This document shows positions 6,335-11,875 of a stretch of DNA of 17,710 bases, piece by piece. The DNA comes from a bacterium (GTDB lineage: Bacteria; UBA8248). The first letter of the stretch is position 1. Every line of letters starts with the position of its first letter. The notes beneath the pieces are model-generated. The model was not told where the DNA came from and did not search any database. It worked only from the letters and a program-made list of their open reading frames with translations. The position numbers were made by a program, and so were the translations under genes. The stretch is from positions 1 to 17,710 of the forward strand of contig JAQBZT010000022.1 in assembly GCA_027622355.1 (NCBI GenBank), read 5' to 3'.

Positions 6335-8496
6335 CCTCCCCGTTCAACCAGCGCGCCGCCGCCGCCATTGCGGACGCCGACCTCAAGGAGGCGCTGAAGT
6401 CCGCTACCGAAAAATTCGCCGGCCTCCGCCAAAAGGCCTTCGAGTCAACGGCCGCTCCGCTGGCGCTGCGCGCCAAGGCCCGCGAAATCCGCGAGCACAC
6501 CTTCAACCACCTCGACTCTCATCTCGAAACCCTTTTCCGCTCGCTGGAGAAAAACGGCGTACAGGTCCACACGGCTCCCGATGCGGGCGCCGCCGTCGGG
6601 CACGTCCTCGCCATCGCCAGGGCGCACGGCGTCCAGAGCGTGGTCAAGAGCAAGTCCATGGCCTCGGAGGAAATTCACCTCAACCATCATCTCGAGGCCG
6701 CCGGCATCCAGCCGTTCGAGACCGATCTGGGAGAGTGGATCATCCAGCTGGCCGGCGAGACGCCGAGCCACCTCATCGCCCCCGCCATTCACAAGACCAG
6801 GGCGCAGGTGGCCCGCCTCTTCGCCGAAAAGGTGGACCCGAACGCCGGGGACGACCCCGCAGAGCTGACAAATCTCGCCCGGCAGACCCTTCGCGGGGAG
6901 TTTCTCCGGGCGGGGATGGGCATCAGCGGCGTCAACTTCGCCATCGCCGAGACCGGAACCCTCTGCCTGGTCACGAACGAGGGAAACGGCCGGATGGTCA
7001 CCACCCTCCCGAAGGTTCACGTCGCCATCATGGGGCTCGAAAAGGTCGTGCCCACCGTCGAGGAGTGCATGACCCTGCTCGCCGTCCTCCCGAGAAGCGG
7101 GACGGGCCAGAAGATCACCAGCTATTTCACCATGCTCACGGGCCCGCGGAGCGCGAAGGAAGCGGATGGCCCCGACGAGGTGCACCTGATTCTCCTCGAT
7201 GGGGGCCGCACCCGGCATCTGGGGGGCGCGTTTCAGGAAGCCTTCCACTGCATCCGGTGCGGCGCCTGCCTGAACGTCTGCCCCGTCTTCCAGACGGTCG
7301 GCGGCCACGCCTACGATTCGATCTACGGGGGGCCCATCGGCTCCATCCTGAGCCCCATGCTGCGCGGCCTCGACGCGGCCGGGGAGCTTCCCGCGGCGTC
7401 GAGCCTTTGCGGCGCCTGCCTAGAGGTTTGCCCCGTCTTCGTGGACATTCCCCGCATGCTCCTGGAGATGCGGAGCGCCCGCGTATCGCGCGCGGACGCC
7501 TCCCTGCCCGAGCGGGCGGCTTTTCGCGCCGCGGGCTTCGCCATGCGCCATCCCGCCCTCTGGGAGATGGGCCAGAGCCTTTTCGCGTTCGCCCTCCGGC
7601 TTCTCGCCAAGAAAGAGGGGTGGGCAATGGGGCCGCTCAGGGCATGGACGGAAAAGCGTGCCCTTCCCTATCCGCCGCGGGAAACCTTCCGCGCGAGGTG
7701 GCGGAAGCGGGAAAAAATCCTGGCGCAGAAAAAAAACGCATCGCCGGATGGGGCCCCGGACGAGAAAAGCGCGAACGCAGGGGCGGTGCAGAAGGTGCGG
7801 CGGGCGCTCGCCTCGGGCCATGGGATCGCCCACGGAAACATCCCCGCCCCGCCCGCCATCTTGCCCGAGGTCGCAGTGCCGGATGCGCCCGCGCGCTTCC
7901 TGGAGGAGTTCGCGGCCGTCAGCGGAAAACCCCGCCGGGCGAAGGACACGGAGGCGGCCCGCGAATACATCATCGAGATCGCCCGCCGCTTTCCCGATCG
8001 GCCGGTGGCCCTCTCGGCCGATCTTACGCTTCCGGTTGCCGAATGGCTTTTCGAGGCGGGCATCGAAACGATCGCCCCGGCGGATGCGGGGGACGATCGG
8101 GAGAACATCGCGCGCGCCGGCGTCGGCATCACCGGATGCGCCTGGGCCATCGCGGAGACCGGCACCATCGTCCTCTACAGCGGCGAAGGCAGACCCCGCC
8201 TCCACTCGCTGCTCCCCGAGGTCCACCTCGCCCTCATCCCGGAGGACCGCATCATCCGCCACCTCTCGGCCCTCGGCCCCCGCCTCCAGGAGGTGCTGGG
8301 GGGAGCGCCCGGCCAAAGGCCCAGCTGCGTCAACCTCATCACCGGCCCGAGCCGCTCGGCCGATATCGAACTCACCCTCGTCGAGGGCGTCCACGGCCCC
8401 CGCGAGGTGCACGCCATCCTCCTGCCCGCGGGCGGCGGCGCCTCAGGCGGCAGCGCGGCAGAGAACGGAAGCCCCTTCTTGCTTGAAGAAGAATAA
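6331..8496 (+). CDS. lutBC: LutB-LutC fusion: iron-sulfur LUD-domain protein
   Basis: This 721-residue product joins two proteins that are normally separate. Residues about 1-400 are LutB/YkgF: a LUD domain with GISGVNFAIAETGTLCLVTNEG at 197-218, then ferredoxin-type clusters with ligands C307, C310, C313, C317 and C360, C363, C367 (the second set shows three cysteines, as is usual in LutB). After a helical, charged linker (about 400-485, rich in K, R and A), residues about 489-700 are LutC/YkgG: GITGCAWAIAETGTIVLYSG at 599-618, the RLHSLLPEVHLALIP segment, and ITGPSRSADIELTLVEGVHG at 670-689. No frameshift or stop separates the halves. The start is GTG, overlapping lutA by four bases. Role: electron transfer in oxidation of lactate or a related hydroxyacid with LutA. 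The N-terminal domain is the one predicted to be redox-active. Confidence 0.9.
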   Translation: MTSPFNQRAAAAIADADLKEALKSATEKFAGLRQKAFESTAAPLALRAKAREIREHTFNHLDSHLETLFRSLEKNGVQVHTAPDAGAAVGHVLAIARAHGVQSVVKSKSMASEEIHLNHHLEAAGIQPFETDLGEWIIQLAGETPSHLIAPAIHKTRAQVARLFAEKVDPNAGDDPAELTNLARQTLRGEFLRAGMGISGVNFAIAETGTLCLVTNEGNGRMVTTLPKVHVAIMGLEKVVPTVEECMTLLAVLPRSGTGQKITSYFTMLTGPRSAKEADGPDEVHLILLDGGRTRHLGGAFQEAFHCIRCGACLNVCPVFQTVGGHAYDSIYGGPIGSILSPMLRGLDAAGELPAASSLCGACLEVCPVFVDIPRMLLEMRSARVSRADASLPERAAFRAAGFAMRHPALWEMGQSLFAFALRLLAKKEGWAMGPLRAWTEKRALPYPPRETFRARWRKREKILAQKKNASPDGAPDEKSANAGAVQKVRRALASGHGIAHGNIPAPPAILPEVAVPDAPARFLEEFAAVSGKPRRAKDTEAAREYIIEIARRFPDRPVALSADLTLPVAEWLFEAGIETIAPADAGDDRENIARAGVGITGCAWAIAETGTIVLYSGEGRPRLHSLLPEVHLALIPEDRIIRHLSALGPRLQEVLGGAPGQRPSCVNLITGPSRSADIELTLVEGVHGPREVHAILLPAGGGASGGSAAENGSPFLLEEE

Positions 8497-8518
8497 ATCC
8501 CGTATTTTCGTTTGATTT

Positions 8519-8547
8519 TGCAGTTTTTCGACCGCGCTGCATTTTTT
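8519..8547 (+). terminator. Weak intrinsic terminator after lutBC
   Basis: TGCAG at 8519-8523 pairs with CTGCA at 8537-8541 across a 13-base loop and is followed by six T residues. The stem is short, so termination may be incomplete. Confidence 0.4.
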
Positions 8548-8569
8548 CCAGATTAATTCCAACTCCAAC

Positions 8570-8648
8570 TTCCATCCCGAGGTTTGGGACTTCACATCGC
8601 CGCCCAGCGACACGGCGGCGGACTTGGTATGAGAGCACAGTTTCAAAT
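8570..8648 (+). repeat. Direct repeat copy 1, two-hairpin element
   Basis: The first 63 bases match copy 2 (8892-8954) at 60 positions, and nine more bases (GTTTCAAAT, 8640-8648) are identical after a variable 7-base gap at the same register. It contains two adjacent hairpins. Hairpin A is TCCCGA (8575-8580) with TTGGGA (8584-8589) on a three-base loop. Hairpin B is CGCCGCC (8598-8604) with GGCGGCG (8614-8620) on a nine-base loop. I do not recognise the element as a known REP, attC or transposon end. Confidence 0.9.
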
Positions 8649-8803
8649 AATTTACATATAAGTATTTGTTATAGAATATTTTATCTAATTGATATAAAAT
8701 GTATTACATATATAACGGTCGGTCGATACCCATATAAAAAATAACGATATTACAACGAAAACAACGGTACGCTCTCTGCACCTATTTACGGGAAAAAATT
8801 TCC

Positions 8804-8821
8804 TCTTCACATAAGTGAAGA
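8804..8821. promoter_or_regulatory. Perfect inverted repeat, possible operator
   Basis: TCTTCACATAAGTGAAGA has two 7-base arms with a four-base ATAA centre. It sits midway between the two direct repeats and about 180-195 bp upstream of the cassette promoter. Its size suits a dimeric winged-helix regulator such as the products encoded just downstream, but that link is inference. It could equally form a small RNA hairpin. Confidence 0.4.
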
Positions 8822-8891
8822 ATTAAATGCCAAAAATTAGCGATGTAGATATATATATCATTATGATTCAATATGTTACATAATTTTCTAA

Positions 8892-8970
8892 TTCCATCCC
8901 GATGTTTGGGACTTCACATCGCCGCCCGGCGACACGGCGGCGGACTCGGTATGATATTACCGTTTCAAAT
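8892..8970 (+). repeat. Direct repeat copy 2, two-hairpin element
   Basis: Second copy, offset exactly 322 bp from the first. Hairpin A is at 8897-8911 and hairpin B at 8920-8942. The three differences from copy 1 in the 63-base core (8903, 8928, 8947) fall in the loop of hairpin A, in the loop of hairpin B, and outside both, so all stem bases are preserved. Copy 2 ends 28 bases before the -35 of the cassette promoter. Confidence 0.9.
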
Positions 8971-8998
8971 ATATACATTTTATTTATTTGTGTTAAAT

Positions 8999-9027
8999 TT
9001 GACACCTGGATGAAAAAATGCTAGATA
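8999..9027 (+). promoter_or_regulatory. Sigma-70 promoter of the two-gene cassette
   Basis: A perfect -35 TTGACA at 8999-9004 is followed after 17 bases by TAGATA at 9022-9027, with an upstream TG at 9019-9020 forming an extended -10. The region upstream is AT-rich, as in an UP element. Transcription would start near 9034, about 35 bases before the ATG at 9069. Confidence 0.65.
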
Positions 9028-9055
9028 CTAGATAGAGAAGAATGCCGCCGATAAT

Positions 9056-9060
9056 AGGAG
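9056..9060 (+). promoter_or_regulatory. Ribosome binding site that fixes the start of the first cassette gene
   Basis: AGGAG lies eight bases before ATG 9069. The in-frame ATG at 9042 has no comparable site and would lie only about eight bases after the predicted transcription start. Confidence 0.65.
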
Positions 9061-9068
9061 AGGTTCCG

Positions 9069-9785
9069 ATGGCACTGAAAGATTTAACAACGGACAAAGC
9101 AAAGGTCACCGAAGAGCAGATCGAAGGAATTGTCTCTCAGTACGTCAGGTTCGATTTAGAAGCGAGGGAAATTATATCCCTTCCTGGCGCTCCATCCCTG
9201 TCCAACAGAGCTAAGGTACTGGTCTATCTGGTCGCGCTACAGGCTTGGCCCCTTCTCGGTGCTGAAGATGTGCCGACGAAGGTCTCACCAGCTCAACTTG
9301 GCGGGTTGCTTAACATTCCTGGAGGAACACTTCGCCCTACCCTGAAAGAGTTGAAGGACTCGAACTTGATCTCCGTTGACGGACGCGACTATTTCGTCAG
9401 AACCGTCGCTTTTCCCCACATCAAAAAAGCGATTGAAAACACTGCTGGTGGATCAAGTACGGGACGTCGCCACAAGAAGGCAGGGAAGAAAAAAACGGCA
9501 CCGAACAAATCAGATAAAAAAGGTAACGACTCCGTCCGCAAGAAATCTACTGCATCAACGGGCGAAAAGACGGAATTTTTCGAACAGTTGACGAACGGAA
9601 GTTTCTTCGACGAACCACGCTCCCTTTCCGACGTCAAAGAAGCCTTTCACCAAAAAGGGCACATTCTCCCTAGCACTTCACTTCCTGGATACTTGTTAAA
9701 GGCTGTGCGAGGCGAGAAGCCGAAGCTGCGACGTGAGCGACAAGAGGTTGATGGGAAGAAAGTGTGGATGTATGAAAAAGCGTGA
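9069..9785 (+). CDS. Unknown protein with winged-helix-like N- and C-terminal domains
   Basis: I do not recognise a named family. The 238-residue product has three parts. Residues about 45-112 look like a winged helix: a helix NRAKVLVYLVALQAW, then KVSPAQLGGLLNIPGGTLRPTLKELKDSNLI as the two recognition helices, then an ISVDGRDYFV wing. Residues about 127-165 are a low-complexity Lys/Arg/Ser/Thr/Gly linker, rich in lysine runs, likely disordered and nucleic-acid binding. Residues about 168-238 form a second compact domain (TEFFEQLTNGSFFDEPRSLS, then a PSTSLPGYLLKAVR helix and a KVWMYEKA end) of the kind seen at the C terminus of some uncharacterised helix-turn-helix proteins. GC content and codon use differ clearly from the flanking genes. 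It overlaps the next gene and shares its promoter. A DNA-binding regulator or sensor is the most I would infer. Confidence 0.75.
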   Translation: MALKDLTTDKAKVTEEQIEGIVSQYVRFDLEAREIISLPGAPSLSNRAKVLVYLVALQAWPLLGAEDVPTKVSPAQLGGLLNIPGGTLRPTLKELKDSNLISVDGRDYFVRTVAFPHIKKAIENTAGGSSTGRRHKKAGKKKTAPNKSDKKGNDSVRKKSTASTGEKTEFFEQLTNGSFFDEPRSLSDVKEAFHQKGHILPSTSLPGYLLKAVRGEKPKLRRERQEVDGKKVWMYEKA

Positions 9786-10578
9786 TGAGACAGTGACGGT
9801 GGACGGTGTCGATGTAGTTCAAAATCTCTCGCCTCCCCTTGAACACGCTCTGGTGGAGGCTCTTGTGAAAGAACACCTCTCGCTGGAGAGACGTTTCATT
9901 TTGAGGGACTGGGAACCCGCTACTCTAGATGGGGGGCAATTTTGTGAGATCGCGGCCCGCTGCCTCTATCACATCGATTCTGGTAATTTGAATCCGACCA
10001 AAAGCGTCGACGACTGCTTGTCCTATGTTGAAGATCTAAAAAACAAAAATGCACACTCATTTCTTTCTAGGAAAGACGCCTTACAGTTATGCCGGGCCAT
10101 TCGTTTGGCGTATAAATTTCGGAGCAGCCGAGGAGCCGTTCACATCGATCCGAACTATTCCGCGAACGAGATGGATTCTCGTCTCGTATTGGAAACGGTT
10201 CGGTGGATTCTGTGCGAATTGATCCGGATTTTCTGGACGGGCAATCCTCAAGTTGCAGCAAAAATCGTGAAGGACATCGTAACTTATCACATACCTGCGG
10301 TCTTTCGTGATGGCTCTGTACCAATCGTTCAGCATCCTGACCTGGATACAGAGAGCGAAATCCTATTACTCCTTCACGATTCAGGCTCAACAGGGAGCGA
10401 ACTAAAGAAGCTGAAAGAATCAATTCCTCGGAATAGAAGAACTGTAGAAAAAGCGGCCGCATCACTTGCCCAAAAGCGTTTGATTACCAAAGCGACAAAC
10501 GGTTCATTCATTTTGACCGATCTGGGTCGGCTACAGACCGAAAAAGAACTCCACGAATGCCTACAACTTCCCGACTAG
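9772..10578 (+). CDS. Unknown helical protein (HEPN-like Rx6H motif) with C-terminal winged helix
   Basis: I do not recognise a named family. From ATG 9772 the product is 268 residues and overlaps the preceding gene by 14 bases; ATG 9751 and GTG 9733 are in-frame alternatives, and none has a strong ribosome site. Residues about 25-175 are predicted helical and include FRSSRGAVHIDPNYSANEMD at 116-135, followed by a hydrophobic helix RLVLETVRWILCELIRIFW. The R117-x6-H124 arrangement at the end of a helix resembles the catalytic motif of HEPN ribonucleases and Abi-type proteins, but the match is weak. Residues about 192-258 are a clear winged-helix region: SEILLLLHDSGSTGSELKK, then RRTVEKAAASLAQKRLI, then a TNGSFILTDLG wing. 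Low GC relative to the flanks. The tight overlap suggests the two products act together. Confidence 0.75.
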   Translation: MKKRDETVTVDGVDVVQNLSPPLEHALVEALVKEHLSLERRFILRDWEPATLDGGQFCEIAARCLYHIDSGNLNPTKSVDDCLSYVEDLKNKNAHSFLSRKDALQLCRAIRLAYKFRSSRGAVHIDPNYSANEMDSRLVLETVRWILCELIRIFWTGNPQVAAKIVKDIVTYHIPAVFRDGSVPIVQHPDLDTESEILLLLHDSGSTGSELKKLKESIPRNRRTVEKAAASLAQKRLITKATNGSFILTDLGRLQTEKELHECLQLPD

Positions 10579-10580
10579 AA

Positions 10581-10600
10581 AAGCAGAAGACAGACTGCTT
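10581..10600. terminator. Weak hairpin between the convergent cassette and hydrolase genes
   Basis: AAGCAG at 10581-10586 pairs with CTGCTT at 10595-10600 over an eight-base loop, just after the stop of the second cassette gene. Read on the minus strand, the stem runs into TTTTCT, so it could serve as a weak terminator for the hydrolase. The plus-strand side has no T run. Confidence 0.3.
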
Positions 10601-10638
10601 GAAGCGAAAGCCGGGACGTTGACCGGATGGCCCCCCTC

Positions 10639-11529
10639 CTACAAATACTCCCCAAACCAGGCAATCGCTTCGACCATGCCGATCTCGTGGTGCGCGGGGC
10701 TGCAGAAGTAATACGACTCGTAGTGCTGGGCGCCGGGGAGCATGACGATCTTCTTGGGCTCGCCGCAGGCGGCGTAGCAGGAGAGCTGCTCCGGGGGCGG
10801 GACGAGGTGGTCGTTCTCCGAGTAGATGAAGAGAACCGGCCGCGGCGCGATGCGCCCCACCACCCACTCGGGCTTGTAGCGCCAGCAGGCCTCGGCGCTC
10901 TGGAGGTCGTAGTCCTTGACGTAGTCGCCGTGCTTCTGGTGGTGCTGCTCGATGACGCTCAGGGTGTGGGGGTCGCAGAGCATGATCTCGGGGAGGGGCA
11001 TGGTCTCGGCTTCCCCGGTGGCGGCGCGCTTTCGGGCGGCGGCCATCACCTTCTCCCGGAAGCTCGCCCATTCGTGCGGCCGGCGCACCGAGCGCATCCA
11101 CCGCTCCCCGTCGTGCACCCCGACCGAGGAGACCAGTACCTTGACGCGCGCATCGAAGGCGGCCACCCAGATGGCGTTCGCCCCGCCGAAGCTGGTCCCG
11201 AAGATTCCGATCCGACCGGGGTCCACTCCCTCGATGGTTTCCATGTAGGAGATGGCGTCGTAGGTGTCCTGCGCCTGCTCGAGGGGGCGCTGGCGGCCGC
11301 GCGCGCCCTCGCTCTTGCCGAAGCCGCGGTGATCGGGCGCAAGGATGAAGTAGCCCTCCTTCCAGAGGCGCCGCGGGACGTCCATCCCGTAGACTTCCTT
11401 CATGCCGCTGTAGCCGTGCAGGCAGATGATGGCGGGCCGGGGCGGGTCGCCGGGCTTCCAGCCCTCGGGGGTGTAGAGATGGGCGGCGAGCTTGAGCCCG
11501 TCGCTGTAGTAGGTAATCTCTTCGTACAT
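10639..11529 (-). CDS. Alpha/beta hydrolase (dienelactone-hydrolase/esterase-like)
   Basis: The 296-residue product is a cytoplasmic serine hydrolase of the alpha/beta fold. The oxyanion-hole region is CLHGYSG at 36-42, the DHRGFGKS strand-turn is at 66-73, and the nucleophile elbow GTSFGG at 111-116 has S113 as the likely nucleophile. D240 in YSENDHLVPP and H269 in LPGAQHYESYY complete the triad. Length and order fit esterases and dienelactone-hydrolase relatives. An ester or carbon-carbon bond substrate cannot be assigned. The start is chosen because GGAGGT lies about five bases upstream; a longer in-frame reading to 11655 is low-complexity leader. It lies downstream of and co-directional with glnA, but the glnA terminator separates them, and it is convergent with the foreign cassette. 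Confidence 0.87.
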   Translation of the reverse strand: MYEEITYYSDGLKLAAHLYTPEGWKPGDPPRPAIICLHGYSGMKEVYGMDVPRRLWKEGYFILAPDHRGFGKSEGARGRQRPLEQAQDTYDAISYMETIEGVDPGRIGIFGTSFGGANAIWVAAFDARVKVLVSSVGVHDGERWMRSVRRPHEWASFREKVMAAARKRAATGEAETMPLPEIMLCDPHTLSVIEQHHQKHGDYVKDYDLQSAEACWRYKPEWVVGRIAPRPVLFIYSENDHLVPPPEQLSCYAACGEPKKIVMLPGAQHYESYYFCSPAHHEIGMVEAIAWFGEYL

Positions 11530-11533
11530 GCGC

Positions 11534-11540
11534 CACCTCC
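11534..11540 (-). promoter_or_regulatory. Ribosome binding site that fixes the hydrolase start
   Basis: On the minus strand GGAGGTG lies just upstream of ATG 11529. It supports the 296-residue form over the extended frame. Confidence 0.8.
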
Positions 11541-11553
11541 GGGTCGGGGACCT

Positions 11554-11585
11554 CTTTCGGGAAGATCGGCTTTCGGGAAGATCGG
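11554..11585. repeat. Two exact 16-bp tandem repeats in the hydrolase leader
   Basis: CTTTCGGGAAGATCGG occurs at 11554-11569 and again at 11570-11585, followed by a partial third copy (CCTTCGG). It lies upstream of the hydrolase ribosome site. No function is evident. Confidence 0.85.
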
Positions 11586-11668
11586 CCTTCGGCTGCTGAC
11601 CCGCCCGTGGGAGGGGGCGCCTTTCAGCGCCCTCCCCCGCGGCAGGCAGGGCCATCTCGTTTCAACCG

Positions 11669-11697
11669 AAAATCCCGCTCCCGGCGGCGAAAGTCAA
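11669..11697 (-). promoter_or_regulatory. Possible promoter of the hydrolase gene
   Basis: On the minus strand TTGACT (11697-11692) is followed after 17 bases by GATTTT (11674-11669). The -35 is good and the -10 poor. The rest of the 346-bp gap between the hydrolase and glnA holds an imperfect GC-rich hairpin (11609-11636), the 16-bp tandem repeat and the glnA terminator, and no gene. Confidence 0.3.
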
Positions 11698-11784
11698 GCC
11701 CGCTCGCCAGCCTGGAAGTATCCCCGCCAAACGATCGATCCCAATGCGCACCCGGCGGGCCATTTCCCCTCGAGGAAAACGAAT

Positions 11785-11830
11785 AAAAAAAACCTCCGCC
11801 CGGGCACACGACCCAAGCGGAGGTTTTCTT
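11785..11830 (-). terminator. Intrinsic terminator of glnA
   Basis: Read on the minus strand, AAAACCTCCGC pairs with GCGGAGGTTTT and is followed by an unbroken T run. It begins about 46 bases after the glnA stop. The stem is at least ten base pairs. Confidence 0.88.
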
Positions 11831-11875
11831 CGGCAGATATTGCTTCCCTACAACACAAACAGGCGAATACGCCTC

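Larger units (their letters stand above)
8497..9068. other. AT-rich non-coding region (572 bp) with direct repeats and a promoter
   Basis: No convincing gene is present on either strand. GC content falls to about 26 % over 8641-8880, with 8641-8700 near 12 %, against more than 60 % in the flanking lut and hydrolase genes. The region holds, in order, a weak terminator (8519-8547), repeat 1 (8570-8648), an AT-rich spacer with a perfect 7-bp-arm palindrome (8804-8821) and GATATATATATC (8848-8859), repeat 2 (8892-8970), and a promoter (8999-9027). The repeats themselves are GC-rich islands in the AT-rich stretch. Confidence 0.85.

Noticed and set aside
6138..8486. A 782-codon open frame, rich in Arg, Pro and Gly, that covers most of the lutBC gene in another frame.
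   Set aside because: Composition is that of an out-of-frame reading of GC-rich DNA. The frame starting at GTG 6331 carries the LUD domains and clusters.
8372..8646. Minus-strand frames through repeat 1 that read SAAVSLGGDVKSQTSGW; repeat 2 reads almost the same before a stop.
   Set aside because: The shared peptide follows directly from the DNA repeat. The stems, not the codons, are conserved, and both frames end differently, so a protein remnant is not supported.
8827..8883. An 18-codon frame (MPKISDVDIYIIMIQYVT) between the two direct repeats.
   Set aside because: It is too short to distinguish from chance in AT-rich DNA and has only a weak GAAG upstream. I do not call it a gene.
8570..8970. 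CRISPR array or integron attC sites.
   Set aside because: There are only two copies 322 bp apart with no regular spacer and no cas or intI gene. The RYYYAAC/GTTRRRY core of attC is not present.
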